Source: Desulfuromonadaceae bacterium
GTDB lineage: Bacteria; Desulfobacterota; Desulfuromonadia; Desulfuromonadales; Desulfuromonadaceae
NCBI GenBank assembly: GCA_016936455.1
Contig: JAFGXV010000046.1
Location: 1 to 56,445 of the forward strand
DNA: 56,445 nucleotides
Direction: 5' to 3'
This document shows, piece after piece, positions 35,826 to 47,811 of the stretch. Numbering within the stretch: position 1 is the stretch's first letter; each line of letters begins with the position of its first letter. The notes beneath the pieces are model-generated. The model did no database searches. It was not told the origin of the DNA and saw only the letters and a list, made by a program, of their open reading frames with translations. The position numbers and the translations under genes were made by a program.

Positions 35826-36718
35826 AGCCCCGCCTAGCCCTGATTGGCCCCGGACGGCTGGGCCAGGCGGTGACGGCCCGACTGCGCGAGGCCGGCTACC
35901 CCATCAGCGCCGTCATCGGCCGTGATCTGAACAAGGCTCAGGCCGCCGCCCGTTTCATCGGCGCCGAACTGATGGCCACCGACCAGCTGCGACGCTGTGC
36001 CGCGGCGCAGGCCATCCTCATCGCGGTGGCGGATGATGCCATTGCCGAGGTCGCCGGCCATCTGCACGCCAGTGGGCTGGTGACGCCGCACACCCTGCTG
36101 GTGCATTTCAGCGGCCTGCACCCGGCGCAGATTCTGGTCGGCCCGGCCGAGAATCCCTGCCTGGCTCTGCATCCGCTGCAGACCTTTGCCAGCGCCGCCC
36201 AGGGCAAAAGCGCACTGGAAGGCTGCACCTATTCATTGCAGGGCGATGCCCTGGCCGTGGAAAGCGGCCAGCAGCTGGTCGCCGACCTCGGCGGCCAGGC
36301 CTTTATCCTGCCGGCCGAGATGAAAGCACGCTACCATGCAGCCGCCTGTCTGGTATCGAATTACGTCACCACGCTGGTTGCCGAGGCCTGCCAGCTGCTG
36401 GCGGAGGTCGACGGGGCAGACGAGCTTTTCCCCCGCGCCTTGGGTCCGCTGCTGCAGACCGCCGTGGCCAACACGCTGACCATGGGACCGCAGCAGGCCC
36501 TCACCGGACCCATTGTACGTGGCGACAGCGGCACCCTGGCGCTGCACCTCTCCACCCTGGCCGAGCAGTGCCCGCAGCAGCTGCCTCTCTATCGCGAACT
36601 GGCCCGCCGCACCCTGGACCTGGCCGCCCGCAGCGAGCGGTTGAGCAAGGAAGACCAGTGCAAACTCTCAGCCTGTCTGGACAGCAGGGATGAACCGCCT
36701 TCTTTGACAGCCGGCTGA
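35822..36718 (+). CDS. DUF2520 / Rossmann-like dehydrogenase-type protein
   Basis: A 298-residue protein with an N-terminal Rossmann fold (LALIGPGRLGQAVTARL, residues 5-21) and a C-terminal helical DUF2520 domain. The layout is that of small ketopantoate-reductase- or pyrroline-reductase-like enzymes: LLVHFSGLHPAQIL, HPLQTFA around 117-123, and the helical segment YHAAACLVSNYVTTLVAEA near 175-193. The start at 35822 overlaps the preceding stop (ATGA), which overrules the ATG at 35807. The reaction is not known; often linked to panB/panC clusters elsewhere. It converges with the next gene, with eight bases between stops. Confidence 0.9.
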   Translation: MKPRLALIGPGRLGQAVTARLREAGYPISAVIGRDLNKAQAAARFIGAELMATDQLRRCAAAQAILIAVADDAIAEVAGHLHASGLVTPHTLLVHFSGLHPAQILVGPAENPCLALHPLQTFASAAQGKSALEGCTYSLQGDALAVESGQQLVADLGGQAFILPAEMKARYHAAACLVSNYVTTLVAEACQLLAEVDGADELFPRALGPLLQTAVANTLTMGPQQALTGPIVRGDSGTLALHLSTLAEQCPQQLPLYRELARRTLDLAARSERLSKEDQCKLSACLDSRDEPPSLTAG

Positions 36719-36726
36719 TCCGCGTT

Positions 36727-37689
36727 TCAATTGACCTGATTCTGGGGCGTTCCCGCCAGAAAAGCCCGCACATTCGCGACCACGGTCGCCATCAGCCGCT
36801 GCCGCGCCGCCAGCGTCGCCCAAGCGATATGCGGCGTAATCAGGCAGTTGGGAGCCGTGAGCAGGGGATTGTCCGCGCCAGGCGGTTCCGTGCTCAGGAC
36901 ATCTACCAGCAGCGCGCCGAGCTGGCCGCGCTGCAGCGCATCGGCCACGGCCTGCTCATCCAGCAACGGACCGCGTCCGGTATTGATCAGAATCGCGCCC
37001 GCCTTCATTCCCGCCAGCCGCTCGCCATTGACCAGCCGGCTTGTTTCCGCCGTCAGCGGACAGTGCAGGCTGATCACATCGGATTGTTGAAACAGCTCAT
37101 CGACACTCACCACCGGATAGCGCCCCTGCACCAGCTCCGGATGGTCGGCTGGCGTGCGGGTTGACACCAGCACGTTCATGCCGAAGGCCTGGGCAATGCG
37201 CGTCACGGCCGCACCGATCTGGCCGAAACCGACCACGCCGAAGGTCTTGCCAGCCAGTTCCAGCAACGGCGTGTCACGGAAGGTGAAATCAACACAGCCG
37301 CTCCACGCGCCCTCGTGGACCCGCCGGTTATGGTGGCCGACCTGCTGACACCATTCAAGCAGCAGGGCGAACACCATCTGGGCCACGGAATCGGTGCTGT
37401 AGGCCGGGACGTTGGTGACAACGATTCCCTGGCGGCGGGCCGCCTCCAGATCCACCACATTGTAGCCGGTGGCCAGAACGCCGATGTAACGCAGCCGGGG
37501 CAGCGCCTGCAGCTGTTGCGCATCCAGCACCACCTTGTTGGTCAGCACCAGTTCGGCGTCGGCACAGCGCTCCGCCACCTGCTGCGGTGCGGTGCGCGGG
37601 TAGACCGTGCACGGGCCCAGGGTCTCCAGAGCCTGCCAGCTCAAATCCCCATCATTGAGGGTGTGCCCGTCGAGAACAACAATCTTCAT
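36727..37689 (-). CDS. D-2-hydroxyacid dehydrogenase (glycerate dehydrogenase-like)
   Basis: A 320-residue NAD-dependent D-isomer-specific dehydrogenase. Start ATG 37689 follows AAGGAGGAGAAGTG and overlaps the upstream stop by one base. Nucleotide motif VVGFGQIGAAV (about 149-159); catalytic residues: Arg in INTGRGPLLDE (about 233-243), Glu in VDVLSTEPPG and His in ITPHIAWAT. It most resembles hydroxypyruvate/glycerate dehydrogenases (HprA). Substrate preference is inferred. It is coupled to the methyltransferase gene upstream. Confidence 0.92.
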   Translation of the reverse strand: MKIVVLDGHTLNDGDLSWQALETLGPCTVYPRTAPQQVAERCADAELVLTNKVVLDAQQLQALPRLRYIGVLATGYNVVDLEAARRQGIVVTNVPAYSTDSVAQMVFALLLEWCQQVGHHNRRVHEGAWSGCVDFTFRDTPLLELAGKTFGVVGFGQIGAAVTRIAQAFGMNVLVSTRTPADHPELVQGRYPVVSVDELFQQSDVISLHCPLTAETSRLVNGERLAGMKAGAILINTGRGPLLDEQAVADALQRGQLGALLVDVLSTEPPGADNPLLTAPNCLITPHIAWATLAARQRLMATVVANVRAFLAGTPQNQVN

Positions 37690-38348
37690 CACTTCTCCTC
37701 CTTGGGCTTGTGCAGGATGATGACATCCTGCGCGAAAAAAGACAGCTCCGCCTGCCACTGCCGGGCCAGCCAAAGAAAGGTCTGGCGCGAAAAAAACCGC
37801 ACATGGGTAGGATCGTTTTTGTAGTGCCAGCGCGAAAAGGCCTCAACGTCACGCACCAGCTTGGTCATGAGACCGAGGTGCCCGCCGGGCCGCAGCAGGT
37901 GCCACAGCCGCTCCAGCTCCTGGCGCGGCCGATAAAGGTGCTCCACCACCTCGCTGCACGTAATGAAATTGTAACACCGCTTCAGGGCCGCTGCGTCGGG
38001 CGCGTAAAAGGGATCGTAGAGACTGACCTGAAATCCCTGTTCACTGAGCATCCGCGCCAATGCCGGGCCGGGCCCGCAGCCGAAATCCAGGCCCTCGCTG
38101 CCCGGCGCCAGCAGCAGGCACAGCGGCTGGCACAGGCGGTTGAGAAAACGGCGATAGCCGGCATCGCACGCATCATTCTGGTGCAGATCGTAAACCTGGC
38201 GTTCCGCATCCGAGGACAGCAGAAACTCCAGCGGAACAAACACCAGATCGCAGGTGGCGCAGTGCCGATAGCAACGCCGGCGGTCCTGCCAGTAGTGTTC
38301 CGTATTGCTGCCGTGGCACAGCGGGCAGGCATTAGTCGACAGGTTCAT
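37689..38348 (-). CDS. Class I SAM-dependent methyltransferase with N-terminal zinc ribbon
   Basis: A 219-residue protein. The N-terminus holds two Cys pairs, CPLC (near residue 8) and CATC (near 31), as in a zinc ribbon. The methyltransferase fold follows: motif I LDFGCGPGPALARML near 85-99, ITCSEVVEHLYRP near 133-145, and LLRPGGHLGLMTKLV near 157-171. The start ATG 38348 gives MNLSTNACPLC. Substrate unknown; many of this type modify small molecules or nucleotides. Its stop overlaps the dehydrogenase start (TGATG). The upstream gap carries a terminator belonging to the next operon. Confidence 0.88.
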   Translation of the reverse strand: MNLSTNACPLCHGSNTEHYWQDRRRCYRHCATCDLVFVPLEFLLSSDAERQVYDLHQNDACDAGYRRFLNRLCQPLCLLLAPGSEGLDFGCGPGPALARMLSEQGFQVSLYDPFYAPDAAALKRCYNFITCSEVVEHLYRPRQELERLWHLLRPGGHLGLMTKLVRDVEAFSRWHYKNDPTHVRFFSRQTFLWLARQWQAELSFFAQDVIILHKPKEEK

Positions 38349-38370
38349 ACGGGCTACGCTTTCCGCGGAC

Positions 38371-38402
38371 AAAAACGCCCCCGCCCGGCAGGGCGGAGGC
38401 GA
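38371..38402 (-). terminator. Rho-independent terminator after the CsgG-like gene
   Basis: On the minus strand a GC-rich stem (CGCCTCCGCCC with GGGCGGGGGCG, one mismatch) with a short loop is followed by TTTTTG. It lies 55 bases past the stop of the CsgG-like gene and ends that operon. Confidence 0.85.
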
Positions 38403-38457
38403 CGTTGGAGAATCTCTCCGTACAGGAAACACCTCTCCCGCACGGTGTCAGCAGGAT

Positions 38458-39675
38458 TTAGAGTTGAGACAGAGACTTCTGGGCATAACCGGAGATCTTG
38501 CGGCTCTTGCCCTGTTTAATCACCGTCTTCAGCGTGTCCGCGTACTTGCTGTTCCCCGAAGCGCCCAGAGCCTTGCACAGCCAGGCCATGGCGTCGACAT
38601 GATTGCGGTCATTAAAATTGCTGTTGTAGCCCGCCAACAGGGCATCTTCCACTGCATCAAGAGTCTTGGTATCAAACTGGCGGGCACGAATGATCCGTTT
38701 GGCCGCATCGCGCATGGACACGGCATTGCCGCTCTTCAGTTCCTTCTGCCAGACAGCGGCCTGCGCTTTCGAGTCAACCGGTTTCGCCACCGCTCCGGCC
38801 GTGGTCACAACAACGACGGGAGCACCAGTCGGCGTAGTCTGAACCACCACCTGCTGAGCTTGTGCCTGGGGCTGTGGCGCGGGTGGAGCAACCGGCTTGG
38901 GCGGCTCGACCGGCTTCAACGCCACGATGCTCTTGACCAGCTGGCCATAGAAGATCTCGTCGGACTTGCTTTCCTTGACCACCACACCTTCAGCAATTTT
39001 GTCCCGGGTGTTGGTGATCTTGATCTTGCCCGTTTCGATCTGCTCCACATCCAGCACTTCACCGGTTTTGGGATGCTTGATCACATTGCCCTCGCGGTAG
39101 ACGAGGAATTCCATGTCCTTCTTGACACCGGCACGATGACCGAGGTCGATGGTGACATTCTTGCCCTGGCGCTGCACGATATAGCCTTCGAGCGGGAAGT
39201 TCTTGATGATTTTCTGCGACATCTCCACCACCAGCTGCTGCAGGCTGGTGGTATTGGTGCTGCGCACGTTCTCCGCGGCAATGATCGAAGCACTCTCCAC
39301 ATCGATGATGCGGGCATTGATCTCGGTGACATTCTGCAGTTTCATAACCGTACCGGTGATGATGACCTTGACGCCGAGAATCTTGCCCAGCTTGGTGGCT
39401 GTGTTCTCATCCAGCAGGCCGGACAAGGACAGCTTCTGCTCTTCCAGAATCTTCTGCAGCAGATTGCGCTCAACGACCTCGAAGCGCCCCTCTTTGACCA
39501 GTGCCGTAATAAACCACTCGGCTACAATCTTGCCCATATCCTGGGTTTCGAAACCGCTGCCCTGCAGACTGAAGTCCAGCACGGCGATCTTGCTTTTCTT
39601 GAATTCCGCCTGCGCCGCTCCAGCCAGAAGCAGCACCATCAGCATCACCATGAAGGAAGAAATAACGCGTTTCAC
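38458..39675 (-). CDS. CsgG-domain exported protein with C-terminal helical region
   Basis: A 405-residue protein. The GTG at 39675 is chosen because AAGGAG lies six bases upstream; a TTG two codons before has no spacing. A signal peptide (VISSFMVMLMVLLLAGAAQA) is followed by a CsgG/curli-assembly-type domain: KIAVLDFSLQG, FITALVKEGRFEVVERNLL and QKILEEQKLSLSGLLDE. Then a beta domain to about 245, a Pro/Gln linker (about 250-300) and a helical C-terminal domain of about 100 residues. No lipobox Cys is present, so it is soluble in the periplasm or peripheral, unlike true CsgG. Cotranscribed with the FlgT-like gene, 76 bases upstream. Confidence 0.85.
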   Translation of the reverse strand: MKRVISSFMVMLMVLLLAGAAQAEFKKSKIAVLDFSLQGSGFETQDMGKIVAEWFITALVKEGRFEVVERNLLQKILEEQKLSLSGLLDENTATKLGKILGVKVIITGTVMKLQNVTEINARIIDVESASIIAAENVRSTNTTSLQQLVVEMSQKIIKNFPLEGYIVQRQGKNVTIDLGHRAGVKKDMEFLVYREGNVIKHPKTGEVLDVEQIETGKIKITNTRDKIAEGVVVKESKSDEIFYGQLVKSIVALKPVEPPKPVAPPAPQPQAQAQQVVVQTTPTGAPVVVVTTAGAVAKPVDSKAQAAVWQKELKSGNAVSMRDAAKRIIRARQFDTKTLDAVEDALLAGYNSNFNDRNHVDAMAWLCKALGASGNSKYADTLKTVIKQGKSRKISGYAQKSLSQL

Positions 39676-39751
39676 AGACAACTCCTTATGCGGATTTCAT
39701 ATCGGTGCTTTCAAGCAGACCGCCGATACGGGGTTAATTATGCAGGACCTT

Positions 39752-40864
39752 TTATTGCAGCGAAAGGACGATCCGGTTGCCAACCACCTCGGTGACGGCC
39801 AGCCGGCGATCGCCAATCGCCTTGCCGTCAGCCGCTTCACAGAAGCTGTCGGGTGAGCCCAAAAAGGTAATGGACAAGGCCATCTCACCGCCACTGAAAC
39901 TGCGCTTGCTCAGCGAGCGAATCCCATCAAGCTTGGACAGGACATCCTGGGCTTTTTTCTGATCGGCGAAGCTGGCCAGGTTTTTCACCGTCACCTCAAA
40001 GGTCTGGCCGTTGTTGACCTGGTTCTGGAACGAGGTCACGATGGCCTCGAACAGCTGGGCGTCCATCAGCTTCTGTGCCGTCTTCAGCACCGCGCCCTGC
40101 AGCGCTGCGTCTTCAGAAAGATGAGCCATGGAGGACTGGACCGTTTTCGAAGCCACCACGCGCGAATTGGAACAGTTCACCACCCGCGCCGAAATCTGCG
40201 CCTGGGCTGACTGCATGCCGCTGCCCGCAAGCAGATCATTTTTCTGCAGGCCGCGCTTGACCTGTCCGACCAGAATATATTCGGCGCCATTGTCCGCGCC
40301 AAGCCGTGCGGCGGCCACCGGATCACCCGCCACGGCCTGACGCACCTCATCCGCCTCTTTCGCCTGCAGTGTCGCCACCATGGCCGGGTCCACCACATTG
40401 AACTCTTTGCTGTTGAGATAGTCGATAATCTCGTTCTCAGCGGCCTTGCCGCCATTTTCCTGCTCAATCAGCACCATCATGCGCGGGCGCTCCATTGACT
40501 CCAGCAGAATGCGCAGGGCCAGCAGGTCATCACGGATATCGGCCAGGGAAACCTGAGCGCGGATACTGACACACAGGCTGTCCCCTTCGTGACGGGTACC
40601 AAGCTGCTCATAACGGCGAACGGCGCCTTGGGTTTTACTCAGGACGACATCCTTTTTCAGCATGTAGTTTTCGACCTCGGTCTGGGAAACCAGAACGCTG
40701 CCGATGCCCTGTTCGATCGCCAGGCGCTTGGCGTCCAGCAATGCGCTGTCGAGATTGCGCCCGCAGCCCTCGCTGATCACCTCCATCATGTCATCAGCCG
40801 CCCAGAGCGGACAGGCGACCATCAGCAGGGTCAGAATGATCGCAAAGAAGTTGATCCGTGCCAT
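39752..40864 (-). CDS. FlgT-like exported protein, 370 aa
   Basis: A 370-residue protein with signal peptide MARINFFAIILTLLMVACPL, cut after AWA. The segment ISEGCGRNLDSALLDAKRLA (about 29-48) followed by IEQGIGSVLVSQTEVENYML matches the LPP20/FlgT N-terminal fold. A second domain has MMVLIEQENGG, then EYILVGQVKRGL. FlgT proteins organise the flagellar basal body H ring, but no flagellar genes are in the window, so 'FlgT-like' means fold only. Start has GAAGGAAACAAC. It forms an operon with the CsgG-like gene; the pair may build an envelope structure. Confidence 0.82.
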   Translation of the reverse strand: MARINFFAIILTLLMVACPLWAADDMMEVISEGCGRNLDSALLDAKRLAIEQGIGSVLVSQTEVENYMLKKDVVLSKTQGAVRRYEQLGTRHEGDSLCVSIRAQVSLADIRDDLLALRILLESMERPRMMVLIEQENGGKAAENEIIDYLNSKEFNVVDPAMVATLQAKEADEVRQAVAGDPVAAARLGADNGAEYILVGQVKRGLQKNDLLAGSGMQSAQAQISARVVNCSNSRVVASKTVQSSMAHLSEDAALQGAVLKTAQKLMDAQLFEAIVTSFQNQVNNGQTFEVTVKNLASFADQKKAQDVLSKLDGIRSLSKRSFSGGEMALSITFLGSPDSFCEAADGKAIGDRRLAVTEVVGNRIVLSLQ

Positions 40865-41031
40865 GTTGTTTCCTTCAATCGAGACCGTGAGAGAGAATCA
40901 GGCGCCGCATTTTCAACCGCTTATCACCGACGGCGCAAAACGTTTTACAGTCTAGCACAACTCCCGCAATGGGAGACAGCCCGAAAAATGATCACTGGGG
41001 CAAGACATCGATTGCACATACCTCAAAAACA

Positions 41032-41063
41032 AAAACCCCTGCGACGGTCATCGCAGGGGTTTT
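41032..41063 (-). terminator. Rho-independent terminator after ppdK
   Basis: A perfect 13-bp stem (41032-41044 with 41051-41063), loop CGGTCA, followed on the minus strand by TTTTTGTTTTTG. It ends the mgtE-recO-glyQS-ppdK transcript. The remaining gap 40865-41031 shows no certain promoter. Confidence 0.93.
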
Positions 41064-41082
41064 GAGCAATCAACAGGTCGGC

Positions 41083-43752
<2,670 letters not shown>

Positions 43753-43811
43753 CCGTCTTTCCTCCTCAATCCTTTATATGGTTACGATGAAACCTGTGGC
43801 GGACCAAACGT

Positions 43812-45878
43812 CTAGGCCGCCAGTCGTGAAAAGTCTGCCAAGCCACTGAACAGACCGGAAACACGTGTTAACAATGCCAGACGATTGTTTTTGACGGCCG
43901 CATCGTCGGCCATCACCATGACGCCCTCGAAAAAGGCATCCACGGCCGGACGCAGACCGGCAATGCTGTGCAGGGCCTTGGCATAATCGGCCTTCGCCAT
44001 CGCCTGAGCGACCGCTGCCTCAACCTGCTGCAGAGCCTGGTAGAGATCCTTCTCGCACACAGCCTCGAACCGGGTCGGCTCCACGTCGGCGTCGACGCCA
44101 TCCTTGATGATGTTGCCAACCCGCTTGAAGGTAGCCGCCAGCGGCTCGAAATCCGCCTGCTGTTTGAGGGCGGCCAGCGCCTTGACACGGCACAGCCCGT
44201 CGCACACATCGTCAAACTGAGCCGTCAGGACCGCTTCCACCACATCGGCGGCAAGTCCCTGACCGGTCAGCATATTGACCAGGCGCAGCCGCATGAACTC
44301 AGTAACATCGGTCACCACCTCGGCTGCGGGGCGAGTCAGCTTGACCTCGAGGGCGGAGACGGCCTGGGCAATAAGCTGCGGCAAGGACAGGGCGTAGCCG
44401 CGATCGAGAATAATGTTCAGAATGCCGATAGCACTGCGGCGCAGAGCATAGGGGTCAGCCGTACCGGTAGGGATGAGGCCAACGCCGAAGCACCCGCAGA
44501 TGGTATCCATCTTGTCGGCAATGGACACCAGCGCGCCGACATCATCGCCGGGCAGGGCGCCACCGGCCTGCAACGGCAGATAATGCTCGTAGATCGCGGT
44601 GGCAACCCGGGGATTCTCCCCTTCGAGGGTTGCATATTCGCGTCCCATGACCCCCTGCAGTTCGGGAAACTCGTAGACCATGCCGGTCTCGAGATCGCAC
44701 TTGGCCAGCACGGCGGCGCGGCGCACCAGTTCCAGCGCTTCCGGGGCCAATTTCTGCGCCAGGCTCTCCGCCAGAGCGGTAAAACGCTGCACCTTCTCGT
44801 AGCTGGTACCGAGCTGAGCCTGATAGACCACCTTTTTCAGCGCTTCAAGCCGGGTCTCCAGCTTGACCTTCTGGTCCTCCTCCCAGAAAAACATGGCATC
44901 TGAGAGGCGGGCGCGCAGCACGCGCTCGTTGCCCTTGACCACCACGGCCGGATCGAGGGGCTTGGTGTTGGAGATAGTGATAAACTTGGGCAGCAGACGA
45001 CCTTCGGGATCGGTCAGGGTGAAATAGCGCTGATGCGCCTTCATGCTGGTGATCAGCAGCTCGTCGGGCAGCTGCAGAAAGCGCTGCTCAAAGCTGCCGC
45101 ACAGCGGCGTGGGATGTTCGATCAGGTAAGCGACCTCTTCGAGCAGATCCTCATCGACGTTCAGATCACCACCTTCCTCGCGGGCCACCCGGGCAATCTC
45201 GTCAGCAATGATCTGCTTGCGCTCCTGCGGATCAACAATCACGCAGTGTTCACGGGCCTTGACCAGATAGTCCTGCAGGCCACTGACAGTGAAAGACTCC
45301 GGCGCCATAAAACGGTGGCCATAGGAGATATTACCGCTGGTCAGATTGCCGTAATCAAACGGCACCACTTCACCGCCATACAGGGCAACCAGCCAGTGGA
45401 CAGGACGGGCGAAACGTACTTCGAGATATTTCCAGCGCATGGACTTCTTGAAACTCAGGCCACTGACCAAGCGCTCCAGAATAGCGGGCAGCTGGCCGGC
45501 CACGGGCTGGCCCTCCACCACCTTGGACAAAAAGAGATAGGTGCCTTTTTCCGTCTCTTTCTGCGTCAGTTCCGCCACCTCAACGCCGTTGGAGCGGGCA
45601 AATCCGAGCGCCGCCTTGGTCGGATTGCCGTCGGCGTCAAAGGCGACCTTGACCGAGGGTCCCGCCAGATTGATCTCCTGACGCTGCTGTTCCTCGGCCA
45701 CGTCGGCCACGGCCAGGACCAGTCGCCGCGGCGTGGCGTAGGTCTGTACCGTCCCAAAGGGAATCCGCGCCTGGGTCAACTCCTTGCGGATCATCTGCTC
45801 CAGATCGCGCATTGCTGTCGGCAGAAAACCCGCCGGTATTTCCTCGCTCCCGATTTCAAGAAAGAGTTCTTTCGCCAT
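43812..45878 (-). CDS. glyS: Glycyl-tRNA synthetase beta subunit
   Basis: A 688-residue beta subunit. Start at ATG 45878 gives the conserved MAKELFLEIGSEEIPAGFL; the open frame from 45920 adds no conserved residues. Signatures include VGTGTADPYALRR-like PTGTADPYALRRSAIGILNI and HPTPLCGSFEQRFLQLPDEL. Together with GlyQ it forms the alpha2beta2 bacterial enzyme that charges tRNA-Gly. It lies 67 bases after glyQ, with a hairpin in the gap. Confidence 0.97.
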   Translation of the reverse strand: MAKELFLEIGSEEIPAGFLPTAMRDLEQMIRKELTQARIPFGTVQTYATPRRLVLAVADVAEEQQRQEINLAGPSVKVAFDADGNPTKAALGFARSNGVEVAELTQKETEKGTYLFLSKVVEGQPVAGQLPAILERLVSGLSFKKSMRWKYLEVRFARPVHWLVALYGGEVVPFDYGNLTSGNISYGHRFMAPESFTVSGLQDYLVKAREHCVIVDPQERKQIIADEIARVAREEGGDLNVDEDLLEEVAYLIEHPTPLCGSFEQRFLQLPDELLITSMKAHQRYFTLTDPEGRLLPKFITISNTKPLDPAVVVKGNERVLRARLSDAMFFWEEDQKVKLETRLEALKKVVYQAQLGTSYEKVQRFTALAESLAQKLAPEALELVRRAAVLAKCDLETGMVYEFPELQGVMGREYATLEGENPRVATAIYEHYLPLQAGGALPGDDVGALVSIADKMDTICGCFGVGLIPTGTADPYALRRSAIGILNIILDRGYALSLPQLIAQAVSALEVKLTRPAAEVVTDVTEFMRLRLVNMLTGQGLAADVVEAVLTAQFDDVCDGLCRVKALAALKQQADFEPLAATFKRVGNIIKDGVDADVEPTRFEAVCEKDLYQALQQVEAAVAQAMAKADYAKALHSIAGLRPAVDAFFEGVMVMADDAAVKNNRLALLTRVSGLFSGLADFSRLAA

Positions 45879-45909
45879 CTCAGTTCCACTCCATCCGCTT
45901 AAAAAGCAA

Positions 45910-45928
45910 ACCGCGGCCAAGCCGCGGT
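45910..45928 (-). terminator. Hairpin with T-rich tail in the glyQ-glyS gap
   Basis: ACCGCGGC pairs with GCCGCGGT around a three-base loop; on the minus strand it is followed by TTTGCTTTTT. It looks like a weak intrinsic terminator or processing signal inside the operon, placed 32 bases before glyS. It might set the ratio of the two subunits. Confidence 0.5.
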
Positions 45929-45945
45929 CAACAGATTACAGGTTA

Positions 45946-46818
45946 TCAGCTGTTTTTCAACAGGGGGAAACCCAGCTTCTCGCGCTGCGCGACATAGCCT
46001 TCCGCGCACAATCGTGCCAGGTTACGCACCCGCCCGATATAATGCGCTCGCTCCGTAACAGAAATCGCCCCGCGCGCATCCAGCAAATTGAAGGCATGGG
46101 AAGCCTTCATAACAAAATCGTAGGCCGGGAACACCAGTTCCTTTTCCGCCAGACTGATACATTCCTTCTCATACATGTCAAACAGCTGGAACAGCATGTC
46201 GGTATTGGCGTACTCAAAGTTGTAGGCGGAGAATTCCACCTCGGTCTGGTGATGGATATCGCCGTATTTGATGCCCTTCACCCATTCCAGATCGTAGACA
46301 TTGTCCACACCCTGCAGGTACATGGCGATGCGCTCGCAGCCATAGGTAATCTCGCCGGGGATGGGGCGCAGGTCAATGCCACCCACCTGCTGGAAATAGG
46401 TAAACTGAGTAATCTCCATGCCGTCGAGCCACACTTCCCAGCCCAGTCCCCAGGCGCCGAGCGTCGGCGATTCCCAGTCATCCTCGACAAAACGGATATC
46501 ATGGCGCGCCGGATCGATGCCGAAACTCCTGAGGGAATCCAGATACAGCTCCTGAATGTTCAGCGGTGCCGGCTTGAGGATCACCTGAAACTGGTAGTAG
46601 TGCTGCAGACGATTGGGATTCTCGCCATACCGGCCATCGGTGGGCCGCCGTGACGGTTCGACATAGGCGACGTTCCAGGGCTCGGGCCCCAGGGAACGCA
46701 GGAACGTGGCGGGATTGAAGGTTCCGGCCCCTTTTTCCATATCATAGGGCTGCTGAATGACGCATCCCTGCTTTGCCCAGTAGTTCTGCAGGGACAAGAT
46801 CAAATCCTGAAATGTCAC
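45946..46818 (-). CDS. glyQ: Glycyl-tRNA synthetase alpha subunit
   Basis: A 290-residue alpha subunit carrying the class II catalytic core: [20 protein letters not shown] start (GTG start codon, GGAGG six bases upstream), [20 protein letters not shown], then [20 protein letters not shown] and [20 protein letters not shown]. Forms the tetramer with GlyS. A near-consensus promoter is found about 115 bases upstream, so glyQS can be expressed apart from recO. Confidence 0.97.
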   Translation of the reverse strand: MTFQDLILSLQNYWAKQGCVIQQPYDMEKGAGTFNPATFLRSLGPEPWNVAYVEPSRRPTDGRYGENPNRLQHYYQFQVILKPAPLNIQELYLDSLRSFGIDPARHDIRFVEDDWESPTLGAWGLGWEVWLDGMEITQFTYFQQVGGIDLRPIPGEITYGCERIAMYLQGVDNVYDLEWVKGIKYGDIHHQTEVEFSAYNFEYANTDMLFQLFDMYEKECISLAEKELVFPAYDFVMKASHAFNLLDARGAISVTERAHYIGRVRNLARLCAEGYVAQREKLGFPLLKNS

Positions 46819-46930
46819 AATAAACCTCCGGCTGCTGTCAGATCGTCAAAACAGGGGTGCTTCACCCCTCCGGACGACAGGGTCATGCAGGTCAATTTTC
46901 AGCCTGAGCACGCAGGCTGTAAAGGTCGAA

Positions 46931-46959
46931 CTACTATCCCTTTTTCCGATTGCTGTCAA
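46931..46959 (-). promoter_or_regulatory. Sigma-70 promoter for glyQ-glyS-ppdK
   Basis: On the minus strand TTGACA (46959-46954) and TAGTAG (46936-46931) with a 17-base spacer. The leader of about 105 bases contains a seven-base-pair hairpin (AGGGGTG with CACCCCT). I see no T-box specifier or antiterminator. Confidence 0.65.
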
Positions 46960-47016
46960 GGCAAAACGCCGCTGCAGCGCGGCATTTGAGCGATCCTGAA
47001 GCCCCGCCGGCGACGT

Positions 47017-47781
47017 TCAGACCAGGTCGCGGAACAGGGCAATAAAGGGTTCGCTGCGCAGCGGACGCGCAAGCACCTCCTCCAGTATCTGTCCCAGGAC
47101 AGAACGCCCCTCGTCGAGCGTGCGCGCACTGAGACGGACGCCACCAAAACAGCCCCGATCAAGCCGCAGCAACCGCGAAAGACTGCCCAGAGACAGAGCG
47201 GAAACGCGCAATGGGGCCGCCAGGCCGCCACAATCCGGGCATAACGCCCCGCCACCCGCCGCATCAAAACCCACCTGACTGTCGGGCAACCCGCGCCAAC
47301 AGCGGGCACAATGGCCAAGATGGGGAAGCAGGCCACTGCGATCGAGCAGACGCAACTCATAGAGCAGGCGCGTTTCGGCCAAGTTCTCGCCGGGGGAAAG
47401 AGCATTGAGATAATCACGCAGCAGCCGAAAGATTTCGGGCAGGGGCTGTTCTTCCGGAAACAGATGGACCGCCAGCTCGCACCCGTAGGCCGCCAGAGCC
47501 CAGGCCTCGAGATTCGCCATCACCCGTTCAGCTGGCGCCAGCAGCTCGGCTTCCCTGAGCTGCCGCAGTCCGCCGCGGTTGCCACGCTGCCAATAAATCT
47601 GAATGTGACTGAAAAGTTGCAGAGCCGGACCAAAACGGCGGCGACTGTTGCGGGCACCGGGAGCAAAGCCGCTGATCAGGCCCTGCTCGGCAGTCAACAG
47701 GGTGACGACACGGTCTGATTCACCATAGTTGGTGTAGCGGACAACCAGAGCCTCGCTGCAATCGATAACGGGACGAACCAT
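47017..47781 (-). CDS. recO: DNA repair protein RecO
   Basis: A 254-residue RecO: N-terminal OB fold (DCSEALVVRYTNYGESDRVV; GLISGFAPGARNSRRRFGPA), helical middle, and a zinc site made of CARC (about 161-164) and CPDC (about 186-189). It mediates RecA loading and strand annealing in gap repair with RecR. Ribosome-binding site is weak. It follows mgtE by 30 bases and may share its transcript. Confidence 0.94.
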   Translation of the reverse strand: MVRPVIDCSEALVVRYTNYGESDRVVTLLTAEQGLISGFAPGARNSRRRFGPALQLFSHIQIYWQRGNRGGLRQLREAELLAPAERVMANLEAWALAAYGCELAVHLFPEEQPLPEIFRLLRDYLNALSPGENLAETRLLYELRLLDRSGLLPHLGHCARCWRGLPDSQVGFDAAGGGALCPDCGGLAAPLRVSALSLGSLSRLLRLDRGCFGGVRLSARTLDEGRSVLGQILEEVLARPLRSEPFIALFRDLV

Positions 47782-47811
47782 CGCAAAAATCGAGTTTTGG
47801 TGCAGAAAGAA

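Noticed and set aside
45879..45945. T-box motif (ACCGCGG) before glyS
   Set aside because: The bases form a simple palindrome; the full TGGNACCGCG motif, specifier loop and antiterminator are missing.
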